From NCBI RefSeq assembly GCF_900101455.1, contig NZ_FMZJ01000009.1, forward strand, positions 124,001-188,000: a stretch of DNA of 64,000 nucleotides, read 5' to 3'. Shown here one piece after another: positions 1 through 10,554 of this stretch. The first letter of the stretch is position 1, and each line of letters starts with the position of its first letter. Origin of the DNA: Sphingomonas sp. YR710. Its GTDB lineage: Bacteria; Pseudomonadota; Alphaproteobacteria; Sphingomonadales; Sphingomonadaceae. A program made the translations under genes and the position numbers. Under the pieces are notes generated by a model that saw nothing but the letters and a program-made list of their open reading frames with translations, was not told the DNA's origin and did no database searches.

Positions 1-765
1 GTTCGAGTGCTTTACAATTCGCGCCTAAGTGAAATCGATAGATCAAACCCGGAAGACCGAGCTGGCCTACGCCATCGCCTGGATGATTTGGCAAAGAGCT
101 GCACTGACAAGATATTGCAGGAGGAATATCGCCGCTCGTTCACATCATTATTCTTCGAAGATTTTGGCTGGAAAGGTCGCGATCGGACGGTGGTCGGCGA
201 TGCCATTTCTCGTACCCGGCGCGACATAAAAACCTATCAAAGCATTGCTCGCTCGGCATTGTACGGCTGCTTTCGCTTTCCTCAAACCCTATTGCGGTCC
301 CTAGAGGATATCTGCAAAATCGATTTTGACGATGACGTATTAAAAATCTGGCGCGAAAAGATCGTCGATAGCGTGTCGGCTCGACCATTTCTGAGAGACG
401 ATGGCGTCATTGCCATCCTGGAAGCCGATATGATCAGTCCACCTCAGAAATTTGATATCACACGCGATCTTCGCTTCTCCTTGAACGTATCACCTGAAGT
501 AGGCACCGCTCGGCTCACAAGAATCATTCGATTTCTGGTCGAGAATGAGGCTCTCTCAAAGGCTCTCGACGAACTCAATCATCGAGTCATCAATGATACG
601 GGAATGGGAAACTACGTAGCCCTTGAAAAGATGCGCGCTGACGTTCGAGCAAAGATCAAGGTGATCCGGGATCAGGAATATGAGAGCGGTGCCACCGACG
701 CCGAGGCGGATAAAGAGGAATTGGGCGGAGCGGCTGGGCAAAGCGCTGCGTCAGCCACAGCTTGA
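1..765 (+). CDS. dnaG: DNA primase DnaG, C-terminal part (5' end outside window)
   Basis: The reading frame is open from base 1 and ends at 765; 254 residues are visible. The start resembles the end of the DnaG catalytic region (NPEDRAGLRHRL, then RSFTSLFFEDFGW, typical of sphingomonad primases). The rest fits the helicase-interacting C-terminal domain (ALYGCFRFPQ, VIAILEAD, LRFSLNV). DnaG makes RNA primers at the replication fork together with DnaB. It sits just upstream of rpoD, the usual order. Base composition is odd: two 60-base lines counted by hand give 47% and 55% GC, lower than the flanking genes. A second, GC-rich copy of the same C-terminal domain follows at 780, so this part of dnaG may have been acquired by transfer. 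Confidence 0.8.
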   Translation, partial: VRVLYNSRLSEIDRSNPEDRAGLRHRLDDLAKSCTDKILQEEYRRSFTSLFFEDFGWKGRDRTVVGDAISRTRRDIKTYQSIARSALYGCFRFPQTLLRSLEDICKIDFDDDVLKIWREKIVDSVSARPFLRDDGVIAILEADMISPPQKFDITRDLRFSLNVSPEVGTARLTRIIRFLVENEALSKALDELNHRVINDTGMGNYVALEKMRADVRAKIKVIRDQEYESGATDAEADKEELGGAAGQSAASATA

Positions 766-779
766 ACTCATGGGTTTTG

Positions 780-1187
780 ATGATTCGATCCCCCTACTCA
801 ATTTCGCGACTCGAACGCCTTCGCTCTGTCGCCCTTGATGCCGCCTTTGCCAGTGGTACGCTTGAAAAGGCCGCTTTGGAGACCATATTGCAAAATGCGG
901 GTCTGGGGGTCGTGGCAGAGGAGCTGCGGGCTACGAACGGACTTGCCTTTTCGTTTTTACGCGGCAATGCCGATCCGGAACGTGCCGAGCGGGATCTTTC
1001 GGCGGCGATTGACGCGATGGCGGCCCGGCCTGTGCTGGATGCCGCGCTCGCGGAGGTCACCGAAAGACTGCGAAGTATGACGGACGACGCCGGTTTGGCC
1101 GAACAGCTTCGGTTGCGATCGGCGCGGGACGAATCGGATCGCGCTCTGGCCGCCCTTGCCGATGGTGAGGACGAACAGGGCGCTTGA
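780..1187 (+). pseudogene. Displaced second copy of the DnaG C-terminal domain
   Basis: This 135-codon frame starts at an ATG at 780 (a TTG at 762 is also in frame and overlaps the end of the preceding gene). The protein matches the last third of sphingomonad DnaG: LERLRSVALDAAF, an ETILQ element, LAFSFLRGNADPERAERDL and a repeat of the ALAEVTERL helix. The same landmarks appear in the same order in the preceding gene, so the two are homologous duplicates. The catalytic TOPRIM and zinc domains are absent, so it cannot be a primase alone. It is most likely the leftover native 3' end of dnaG after replacement upstream. A small independent helicase-binding protein is possible but less likely. 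Confidence 0.65.
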
Positions 1188-1224
1188 ACTATTGCGTGTG
1201 ACTTTGATTGAGGGCTGGTCCTAG

Positions 1225-3255
<2,031 letters not shown>

Positions 3256-3294
3256 TCTAAAAAGAGCCCTCACCCCCTTTAGGGGGAGAGGGTT

Positions 3295-3354
3295 GGGAGA
3301 GGGGGCAGTGGGGAAGAGGTTCGCGACAGAGCCTCCCCCACTGCCCCCTCTCCC
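3295..3354. repeat. Imperfect inverted repeat between rpoD and purS
   Basis: The arms 3295-3319 and 3332-3354 are reverse complements with one indel (core GGGAGAGGGGGCAGTGGGG), separated by a short loop. Further C-rich and G-rich palindromic pieces flank it (around 3268-3290 and 3373-3403). The structure could fold into a large hairpin and may end rpoD transcription, although no run of T follows. It looks like a dispersed intergenic repeat; other copies cannot be confirmed inside this window. Confidence 0.55.
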
Positions 3355-3466
3355 TTCGCCGCCACGCGGCTCTTCCCTCTCCCCCGCAAGCGGGGGCGAG
3401 GGAGTCACTTGCCCTCCTCCCCATCCCGCGCCATAGAGCCCCGCATTCGAAACCGGTGAGGCCGCG

Positions 3467-3700
3467 ATGAAAACCCGCATCTACGTAACCCTGAAGGGCG
3501 GCGTCCTCGACCCGCAGGGCAAAGCCATCCATCACGCGCTCGACGGGCTCGGCTTTTCCGGCGTCAACGATGTCCGCCAGGGCAAGTTGATCGAACTCGA
3601 TCTCGACGATAGCGTCTCGGACGCCGATATCGATGCGATGTGCCGCAAGCTGCTGGCCAATACCGTCATCGAAAATTACCGGATCGAGCGGAGCGCCTGA
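3467..3700 (+). CDS. purS: Phosphoribosylformylglycinamidine synthase subunit PurS
   Basis: A 77-residue protein of the standard PurS size. The start (MKTRIYVTLKGGVLDPQGKA) and the end (LANTVIENYRIE) match the family closely. PurS is the small dimeric subunit that bridges PurQ and PurL in the three-part FGAM synthetase, the fourth step of purine synthesis in the cytosol. PurQ follows after 3 bases, so the two genes are cotranscribed. The purL gene is not in the window. Confidence 0.96.
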   Translation: MKTRIYVTLKGGVLDPQGKAIHHALDGLGFSGVNDVRQGKLIELDLDDSVSDADIDAMCRKLLANTVIENYRIERSA

Positions 3701-3703
3701 GCC

Positions 3704-4369
3704 ATGAAGAGCGTGGTCATCGTCTTCCCCGGTTCCAATTGCGACCGCGATCTGGCCGTGGCGATCCGCGACGTGACCGGCACCGCGCCGATCATGCTAT
3801 GGCATGGCGAGACCGCGCTGCCCGACGGGATCGGCCTGATCGCCGTGCCCGGCGGCTTTTCCTATGGCGATTATCTGCGATCGGGCGCGATGGCGGCGCG
3901 ATCGCCGGTGATGCGCGCGGTGGCCGATGCGGCGGGACGCGGCGTGCCGGTGCTCGGCATCTGCAACGGCTTCCAGGTGCTTACCGAGGCCGGGCTTCTG
4001 CCCGGCGCGCTGATGCGCAATGCCGGGCTCAACTTTGTCTGCCGCGATGTCGCGCTGACGGTTGCCAACAATCAGTCGATCTTCACCAACCGGTATGACG
4101 CAGGCGAAACGGTGCACTTCCCGGTCGCGCATCATGACGGAAATTACACGGCGGATGCCGCGACGCTCGACCGGCTCGAAGGCGAAGGCCGCGTGGCATT
4201 CCACTATGCCGAGGCCGTCAACGGATCGGCGCGCAACATCGCGGGCATTCTTAACGATGCCGGCAACGTGATCGGCATGATGCCGCACCCAGAGCGCGTG
4301 ATCGAAAGCGCGCATGGCAATGTCGACGGACGCCGGCTGTTCGAGGGCCTGCTGGAAGCGGTGGCGTGA
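3704..4369 (+). CDS. purQ: Phosphoribosylformylglycinamidine synthase, glutaminase subunit PurQ
   Basis: A 221-residue class I glutamine amidotransferase. It releases ammonia from glutamine for FGAM synthesis. The nucleophile is Cys87 in GICNGFQ, and the other triad residues are His195 and Glu197 in [11 protein letters not shown]. The N-terminal [16 protein letters not shown] motif is typical of PurQ. The start lies 3 bases after the purS stop and the end overlaps the next gene by 4 bases, so the run purS-purQ-GFA gene is probably one operon. Confidence 0.97.
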   Translation: MKSVVIVFPGSNCDRDLAVAIRDVTGTAPIMLWHGETALPDGIGLIAVPGGFSYGDYLRSGAMAARSPVMRAVADAAGRGVPVLGICNGFQVLTEAGLLPGALMRNAGLNFVCRDVALTVANNQSIFTNRYDAGETVHFPVAHHDGNYTADAATLDRLEGEGRVAFHYAEAVNGSARNIAGILNDAGNVIGMMPHPERVIESAHGNVDGRRLFEGLLEAVA

Positions 4370-4782
4370 CCGCGGCGGCGGGCGGCTGCCTCTGCGGCGC
4401 GGTCCGCTACGAGGCGGGGCGGCCCGCGATCGGCGCGCGCACCTGCTGGTGCCGGCTCTGCCAATATCTGGGCGGCGGCGGTGCGACCACCAATGCCGGT
4501 TTCTATTCCGAAGACTTTACGATCAGCGGCGAGGTGAAGTGGCATGAAAGCGTTGCCGATAGCGGTAATGCGATGCGGCGCGGCTTTTGCCCGACATGCG
4601 GAACGCCGATGTTCAGCATTGCCGAGAGCCGCCCGCACCTGATCTTCGCCCGCGCCGGCACGCTCGACGATCCGAATATGATCAGGCCCGCCGCAACCAT
4701 CTGGACGTCGGCCGCGCCCGACTGGGCCTGTTTCGATCCTGCCATCCCGACCATCGAACGCCAGCCGCCGCCGATCGCCTGA
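4366..4782 (+). CDS. GFA-family protein (CENP-V/GFA zinc domain)
   Basis: A 138-residue protein with the zinc-binding pattern of the glutathione-dependent formaldehyde-activating enzyme (GFA) superfamily: Cys8 and Cys10 (CLCG), Cys27, Cys29 and Cys32 (CWCRLC), and Cys75 and Cys78 (FCPTCG). It starts with GTG inside the purQ stop (GTGA overlap), which indicates translational coupling. Members bind zinc and perhaps glutathione adducts; most, like this one, have no demonstrated reaction. Its link to purine synthesis is positional only. Confidence 0.85.
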   Translation: MTAAAGGCLCGAVRYEAGRPAIGARTCWCRLCQYLGGGGATTNAGFYSEDFTISGEVKWHESVADSGNAMRRGFCPTCGTPMFSIAESRPHLIFARAGTLDDPNMIRPAATIWTSAAPDWACFDPAIPTIERQPPPIA

Positions 4783-4788
4783 TCGAAA

Positions 4789-5541
4789 TCAGATCCGCGT
4801 CCGGAACGGCGTGAAATTGGTGTGTTCGTCGAAGATGTCGACGCCCTCATGGCGCTTCAGGAAGCCCACCACCACATAGGTGACCGGCGTCAGCACCACT
4901 TCCCAGCTCACCTTGAGCAGCCAGTTGGTCAGCAGTACCTGCACGATCTGCCCCGTCGTCCAGCCCGAGGCTCCGAAGAAAGCGAGCGGATAGAAGAGCA
5001 GGCTGTCGACACCCTGCCCGACCACGGTCGACCCGATCGTGCGCGTCCACAGATGCTTGCCCCGCGTCAATATCTTCATCTTGGCCAGCACGAAGCTGTT
5101 CGCGAATTCGCCGACCCAGAAGGCCGTGATCGACGCGATCACGATCCGCGGCACCTGCCCGAACACGCGCTCATAGGCTGCCTGCGCATCCCAGCCCGGC
5201 GCCGGCGGCAATGACACCACCACCCAGCTCATCAGCGCCATGAACAGCAGCGCGCCCGTCCCCGCCCAGATGCAGCGCCGCGCGCGCGCATAGCCATAAA
5301 CCTCGGTCAATATGTCGCCGAGCACATAGCCGATCGGGAAAAAGAGGATGCCCGCGCCGAATATGATCGGCTGCGCAAAGCCGGCGACTTCGACGATCGC
5401 ACGCTTCTCGGCCCCGATTACGTTGGACAGCAGCATGATCGTGACGAACGCCGCCATCATGAAATCGAAATAGCGAAAGGGCCGCGATCCAAGTTTCGCG
5501 GCATCGAGCGCAACCGGCGCGTGGCTATGAGCATCGTTCAT
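4789..5541 (-). CDS. yhhQ: Queuosine precursor transporter, YhhQ/VUT family
   Basis: About 250 residues from the ATG at 5541; an upstream in-frame start at 5577 would add 12 residues. It is an integral membrane protein with about six hydrophobic segments and the family signatures FFPIGYVLGDILTEVYGYARARR near residue 75 and VGEFANSFVLAKMK and VVGQGVDSLLFYPLAFFG in the second half. Family members import preQ0 or preQ1, precursors of the tRNA base queuosine. It is convergent with the GFA gene and lies just beside a tRNA gene. Confidence 0.92.
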   Translation of the reverse strand: MNDAHSHAPVALDAAKLGSRPFRYFDFMMAAFVTIMLLSNVIGAEKRAIVEVAGFAQPIIFGAGILFFPIGYVLGDILTEVYGYARARRCIWAGTGALLFMALMSWVVVSLPPAPGWDAQAAYERVFGQVPRIVIASITAFWVGEFANSFVLAKMKILTRGKHLWTRTIGSTVVGQGVDSLLFYPLAFFGASGWTTGQIVQVLLTNWLLKVSWEVVLTPVTYVVVGFLKRHEGVDIFDEHTNFTPFRTRI

Positions 5542-5601
5542 GGGCGTGCAAAGTGAAGCAGTTCCATCGCCTGTCAATCCACGCTATGCGATTCTGCGTG
5601 C

Positions 5602-5678
5602 GCGCCCGTAGCTCAGTTGGATAGAGCACGAGCCTTCTAAGCTTGGGGCCACAGGTTCGAATCCTGTCGGGCGCGCCA
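5602..5678 (+). tRNA. tRNA-Arg (anticodon TCT)
   Basis: The acceptor stem GCGCCCG (5602-5608) pairs with CGGGCGC (5668-5674), followed by discriminator G and an encoded CCA (5676-5678). The D arm (TAGCTCAGTTGG), anticodon loop (CTTCTAA, anticodon TCT) and T arm (AGGTTCGAATCCT) are all present. It reads AGA codons. The 77-base length is normal. Confidence 0.96.
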
Positions 5679-6127
5679 TCTCTTCCTATGGCTGCCCGCA
5701 TCGGCAGATGACCCATCGCACAGCGATTTGCGCGCCAATTGCGCCCCGACATCAGCCGAACCGAATGCCGATTTTGCGCGCTGCCGCGTCGGAAAGCGAT
5801 CTGTAACCCAAAATTGCGCCGGTATCGCCACCCCTCGGCACAATCTTCAGTCCTTGCCACCCACAACCGCAGATTTCCGCGAATCGCGCTACAAGTGCTT
5901 TGTTACCCCGTCTTGCATAGCGCGCTATGCCATCTTTCTCTGCCGCTATGTCATATTTCCCCAGAAAACCCCAGAAAACTCCGAAAAACCCTTGCTTCAA
6001 CTCGGGTCCGCTGTAAACGGCGCGATCAGCTTGCCCCGTTGGGCTCGAGCTGAAGGGTCATAACCGGCGGCGGACGAGAATAATAAGCCGCGGCCGAATA
6101 TGTTCAGGTGAGAGGGAAGTTATTTTT
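5679..6127. other. Intergenic stretch between tRNA-Arg and the TonB-dependent receptor
   Basis: I see no convincing gene here. The apparent small frames overlap the tRNA or have no family resemblance. From about 5880 to 6000 the sequence is richer in A and T than its surroundings. A purine-rich element (GAGAGGGAAG, about 6110-6120) lies just ahead of the ATG at 6128 and is the likely ribosome binding site of the receptor gene. Confidence 0.5.
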
Positions 6128-8551
6128 ATGATTGGCCGGAAATATCGCATGGCGCTGCTCGCCACGGCATCGATTCAATTCATTGTAAGCGGTCAGGCAG
6201 CGTTCGCGCAGGCCGCACCAGAGGCCGGCACAACCGACGCCATCATCGTGACGGCACGCCGGACGGAAGAGCGTCTGCAGGATGTGCCGATCTCGGTCGC
6301 AGTCGTGAACCAGGAACGCCTCAGCAAATCCAACATCGTGTCCGCAGAAGATCTCGCCAGGGTTGTACCCGGCCTGAACGTGCAGTCGCGCTATTCGGCG
6401 GAACAATCGACCTTCTCGATCCGTGGCTTCTCGCAGGAATTGCGAACGTCATCGTCGGTCGGCACCTATTTCGGTGAAGTCGTCGCACCACGCGGCGGCG
6501 GCGTATCGCTTCAGGGCGGCGACGGCGCCGGTCCCGGCAGCTTGTTCGACCTGCAGAGCGTGCAGGTTTTGAAGGGCCCGCAGGGCACCTTGTTCGGCCG
6601 TAACACGACCGGCGGTGCCGTCCTCCTGACGCCGAAAAAGCCGACATCGCGCTTCGAAGGCTATGTCGAAGGATCGTACGGCAATTATGACATGCGGCGC
6701 ATCCAGGCCGTCGTCAACGCACCCGTAACCTCATGGGCACGCCTGCGTATCGGCATCGATCGCCAGACGCGCGATGGTTTCGAGCACAATGTCTCCGGTA
6801 TCGGCCCGCGCGATTTCGCAAATGTCGATTATACCGCAGCGCGCGGCAGCCTCGTCCTCGACGTGACGCCGGACATCGAAAACTACACGATCGTGTCGTA
6901 CCTGCATTCGAGCAATAACGGTTCGAGCGCCCAGCTCTTCCGCGCCAATGGCAATATCCCGGGCGCTGCCGGAACCTTCGGGCGCGCTGCGGTACCCCAG
7001 GTCAATCGCCTCAATGCAAGCGGCGATCCCTATCAGATCGAGCAACATCTCAGCAATCCGCTGTCGCTCACCAAGCAGCTCCAGATCATCAATACGACGG
7101 CCTGGCACGCAACCGACAATCTGACGGTCAAGAACATCGCGTCTTACTCGACGTTCAAGCAGATTCTCCGCCAGGATATCTTCGCGACCAATTTCGGCTT
7201 GCCGCTCAACCCTCCCGCTTTCCTCTCCACCTCGATTTCGTTCAACGCAGATAATCTGTACACGAACGATCAGCGCAACTTCACCGAGGAACTGCAGGCG
7301 CAGGGCAACGCGCTGGACGGCAAGCTGAACTATCAGGGCGGGCTCTATTTCGAGCATAGCACGCCGGGCGGACGCAGCGGATCGATGTCGCCGAGCAACG
7401 GCGCACCGTGCCAGGTTGGCCCATATGACTTGCTGGCGCAGCAGCGCTGTCTGCAGGGCACGGTCAACTTCACGACCGGCACGATCGAATATATCAACAT
7501 GGCGAGCTACGCGCAGGCCACATATGCGGTCACCGACAAGTTCAAGCTGACCGGCGGCCTCCGTTACACCTACGATCGTTCGCGCGGCAGCGCGACCGGG
7601 CAGCTCGCCCGGTTTAGCAGCACCATTCCGGGCGCATATGGCGTGGCGACTATCGTAGGCTGCCAGGCTGCCTATGTTGCGTCCGCGACCTGCACCGTCT
7701 CCGAGCGGACGTCGTCGAAGCGGCCGACCTGGACGCTGAATGCGTCCTACAATCCGACGCAGGACGTGATGGTCTATGGCACCTATTCGCGTGGCTATCG
7801 TCAGGGCGCCTCATCGCCTTTCTCGGCCGGCGGCAATGTGACGTTCGGGCCGGAGAAGGTCGACAATTTCGAACTGGGCGCCAAGGCGAGCTTCCAGGGC
7901 GCGGTGTCGGGCCACTTCAATATGGCGGGCTTCTATTCGAACCTGACGAATCAGCAGCTGCAGATCGGTTTGCTGAGTTCGCAGACGGGCCAAACCGCAA
8001 CCAGCATCTTCAATGCCGGCAAATCGCGCATTTACGGTGTCGAATTTGACGGAACGTTGATCTTCTCGCGTTTCTTCCGCATCGATGGTTCGGGCACCTA
8101 TCTGAACACCAAGCTCAAGACCATCAACGCTCCGACGACGTTTCCCGGCTTTGACGTCATTCAGCCGTCGGCGCTCGCTGGCGATGAATTGGCCTACTCG
8201 CCGAAATGGGGAACCAACATCAGCGGCACCGTCACGTTGCCGACGCCGGCGGAGATCGGAAAGGTCGAACTCACCGTCGCCTACCGGTACAATGCGTCGT
8301 ACGCGACATCGGCATCGAGCACGACTTCGATCCGGGCATCGGCGGTCAGCCAGCTCGATCTCAACCTCGATTGGCGCAACGTTGCTGGCAAGCCGATTGA
8401 TCTGGCTTTCTTCGGGTCGAACCTGACGAATCAGTTCACCCAGACGCTGATCACCCCGTTGTTCAACAACTTCGGTTTCGATACGCGCAATCTCGGTGCG
8501 CCGCGTATGTACGGCGTCCGCATGAAGGTGCGTTTCAGCGCCGACAAATAA
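6128..8551 (+). CDS. TonB-dependent outer-membrane receptor
   Basis: An 807-residue protein beginning with a signal peptide (cleavage probably after AAFAQA). A TonB-box-like stretch (DAIIVTARRTEERLQDVP) follows. The plug domain covers about residues 45-175 with the typical SVQVLKGPQGTLFGRNTTGGAV motif. The remainder is a 22-strand-type beta barrel ending close to the C-terminus in FSADK. Such receptors import siderophore complexes, vitamins, glycans or aromatic compounds using energy from TonB-ExbBD. The substrate cannot be told from sequence. A strong terminator follows, and an MFS carrier gene converges on it, so a shared transport role is possible but unproven. Confidence 0.95.
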   Translation: MIGRKYRMALLATASIQFIVSGQAAFAQAAPEAGTTDAIIVTARRTEERLQDVPISVAVVNQERLSKSNIVSAEDLARVVPGLNVQSRYSAEQSTFSIRGFSQELRTSSSVGTYFGEVVAPRGGGVSLQGGDGAGPGSLFDLQSVQVLKGPQGTLFGRNTTGGAVLLTPKKPTSRFEGYVEGSYGNYDMRRIQAVVNAPVTSWARLRIGIDRQTRDGFEHNVSGIGPRDFANVDYTAARGSLVLDVTPDIENYTIVSYLHSSNNGSSAQLFRANGNIPGAAGTFGRAAVPQVNRLNASGDPYQIEQHLSNPLSLTKQLQIINTTAWHATDNLTVKNIASYSTFKQILRQDIFATNFGLPLNPPAFLSTSISFNADNLYTNDQRNFTEELQAQGNALDGKLNYQGGLYFEHSTPGGRSGSMSPSNGAPCQVGPYDLLAQQRCLQGTVNFTTGTIEYINMASYAQATYAVTDKFKLTGGLRYTYDRSRGSATGQLARFSSTIPGAYGVATIVGCQAAYVASATCTVSERTSSKRPTWTLNASYNPTQDVMVYGTYSRGYRQGASSPFSAGGNVTFGPEKVDNFELGAKASFQGAVSGHFNMAGFYSNLTNQQLQIGLLSSQTGQTATSIFNAGKSRIYGVEFDGTLIFSRFFRIDGSGTYLNTKLKTINAPTTFPGFDVIQPSALAGDELAYSPKWGTNISGTVTLPTPAEIGKVELTVAYRYNASYATSASSTTSIRASAVSQLDLNLDWRNVAGKPIDLAFFGSNLTNQFTQTLITPLFNNFGFDTRNLGAPRMYGVRMKVRFSADK

Positions 8552-8572
8552 GCAGCGAAAGCTGTACAGCAG

Positions 8573-8610
8573 AGGCCGCGGTCCGGATCATCCGGGCCGC
8601 GGCCTTTGTC
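8573..8610 (+). terminator. Rho-independent terminator after the TonB-dependent receptor
   Basis: The arms 8573-8587 (AGGCCGCGGTCCGGA) and 8591-8605 pair over 15 bp with one G-T pair around a 3-base loop. A T-rich stretch (TTTGTCGTTT) overlaps the end of the stem. It lies 22 bases after the receptor stop. Confidence 0.85.
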
Positions 8611-9023
8611 GTTTCTGGCCCCCGCCGCGCTTGAGATGTCGGGTCTCAAGCGCCGAACGCAGGTGTTCGCGGTCATTGGCTCAGACAGTGGGCGCTCCTC
8701 CAACCGCCAGCCGAAGGGCGTGATGGCCGTCGGATGTCACAGCATTTCGGTCCGACCGGTGGGCCGTCGCATGCGATGTGGATCGAGTATTTTGACTGCA
8801 ACCGCTCGGCCCTCGCGATATGTCGCGGTCTGAGATGCCACGGTCGCCGGATATGATGAAGGCGGCGCTCCCCACGAGTGAATAGCGGTACAGACCCCGA
8901 TCCGGCGCCCATTGAAGCCCGGCATCGCCCGCATACGCAAGCGTCGTCGTCCGCCACGCCGACTTAACGATGGCGACCGTGCAACCGATGAAGCGACTGA
9001 TGCCGCACAGCCATAGCCGCAGC
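8611..9023. other. Intergenic stretch with no supported gene
   Basis: About 410 bases between two convergent genes. A minus-strand frame runs through part of it and into the end of the MFS gene. It has no recognisable start, domain or codon pattern that I can support, so it may be a degraded remnant or chance. Confidence 0.4.
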
Positions 9024-10301
9024 CTAGGCCGATGGGTTGAGGACGATATCGGCAAGGGGTCCGACGACGCGCCTTTCCTCTTCCACGTCGTTTTCATCAT
9101 CATCGCCAAGCACAGGATTGCCAGGTAGCAATGTGTACAGGACCCCACCGATGATCACGAGCACGCCGGCGAACCGCAAATAGGGGGCAAAGCTACCGAA
9201 CGCGGTCAGCATGACCCCCAGCAAAACTGCACCCATGCTGGCTCCGATTGCGGTTGTCGCCGCCAAAATTCCGAAGATGCTACCGTACAACCGGAGGCCG
9301 AAATTGCGAACGACGAGATAAGCCGTAAGATCACCCTCGGCACCCGCCGACAGGCCGATCAGCACGACGGCGATGAGCAGCACGATATGGCTATCGAAGC
9401 CCGCTGAAATCGTCAGCATGCCGATACCCGACAAGCCGTAGCCGACCATCACGACGATCGACGCGGGAAAACGATCGAGCGCGACCCCGCTCATGATGCG
9501 GCCGAGCAGCGTGCCCCCGGCCATTCCCCCGATCATGATCGACACGGATTTGCCCGTGACGCCGTTTTCGGCGAGGACAAGGCTGAGCTGCGTCATCATC
9601 ATCGCCGAAGGGAGACTGCACAGGATAGCGGCGCCGAACATGATCCAGAAAGGGCGAAGGCGGACGATTGCACCATAATCCTGCTTCGCGGTGCGTGCCT
9701 TCACCTGGCTTGTCGGAGCAGGGCCGGCCTTCCCGGGGAGTAATAGGATCGAGCAGAGCCCGGTCACGCCCGAAAATACCATCAGCACGAGATAGCCCGA
9801 TCGCCAGCCATGTTCTGCGACGAAATTATTGAGCAACGGGCCGCCGATCGCGCCCACCAGTGCCGGGCCGCACGCGACGATGGCGAGTGCCAGCCCGCGC
9901 GCACGCACGACATATTGCACGATGATCCGGCAGTAGACCGGCGGCGTCGTGGTCACCAGCAACAGGCATTGCAGAGCGAACAATATCGCATAGGTGCGCA
10001 GGTCGTGAAGCTGGCTCAACGCGAGATAGATCAGCGGCGAGGTGACCGCCCCGATCATCGCGGTCGGGCGCACTCCCACGCGATCGGCGAGCCGCCCCAC
10101 GACGGGAAAGAAGATCACCGAGCTCAACCCCAATGCGCCGACCGTCGCAAAATCGGCCCTGGACCAGTGCAGTTCCCTGATCAGATATGGCGCCATGATC
10201 CCGATGACGTAGCTGCTCGTCATCAGGCCACCCGATAGCCCCATGAACACCGCCGCCACAGGCCGCCAGTTGTTCCGCAAGTCGCCCAGATATGACGCCA
10301 T
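9024..10301 (-). CDS. MFS transporter
   Basis: A 425-residue membrane protein with about twelve hydrophobic segments in two halves joined by a basic loop near residue 210 (KARTAKQDYG). The loop after the second segment carries the major facilitator motif as GRLADRVGVRP (about residue 65). The overall look (GVMTSSYVIGIMAPYL-like first helix) is that of organic-anion and monocarboxylate carriers. The C-terminal tail is acidic (GDDDENDVEEE). Substrate unknown. It faces the TonB-dependent receptor gene, so outer- and inner-membrane uptake of one compound is conceivable. Confidence 0.88.
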   Translation of the reverse strand: MASYLGDLRNNWRPVAAVFMGLSGGLMTSSYVIGIMAPYLIRELHWSRADFATVGALGLSSVIFFPVVGRLADRVGVRPTAMIGAVTSPLIYLALSQLHDLRTYAILFALQCLLLVTTTPPVYCRIIVQYVVRARGLALAIVACGPALVGAIGGPLLNNFVAEHGWRSGYLVLMVFSGVTGLCSILLLPGKAGPAPTSQVKARTAKQDYGAIVRLRPFWIMFGAAILCSLPSAMMMTQLSLVLAENGVTGKSVSIMIGGMAGGTLLGRIMSGVALDRFPASIVVMVGYGLSGIGMLTISAGFDSHIVLLIAVVLIGLSAGAEGDLTAYLVVRNFGLRLYGSIFGILAATTAIGASMGAVLLGVMLTAFGSFAPYLRFAGVLVIIGGVLYTLLPGNPVLGDDDENDVEEERRVVGPLADIVLNPSA

Positions 10302-10554
10302 TCCTCATCCTTATTTTCACGATGACAGTGAAGCGATGTCGCCTTCCGTCCGGCAGCGGAACCGGTCGAGACCCCGGAATCATCCTCGGCTTATCGACAT
10401 GGGGCGCGGTCAGAACCCATCGCGCGCCGGGTTGGTCATAACCCCTATCTTCCCACATACCTATATTACCCCGAGCATCGCTCTCTCATGGAATCACCAT
10501 GAAATGGTCGATTCGTCGCGAGCCAACTCCCCCGAACGACCTCATATTATTGAT

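Noticed and set aside
5525-5866. Minus-strand frame reading [12 protein letters not shown] over the tRNA
   Set aside because: This is the familiar false protein produced by translating the tRNA-Arg antisense strand.
8681-9148. 155-codon minus-strand frame after the TonB-dependent receptor terminator
   Set aside because: It overlaps the end of the MFS gene, and I recognise no domain, signal or start; at most a degraded remnant.
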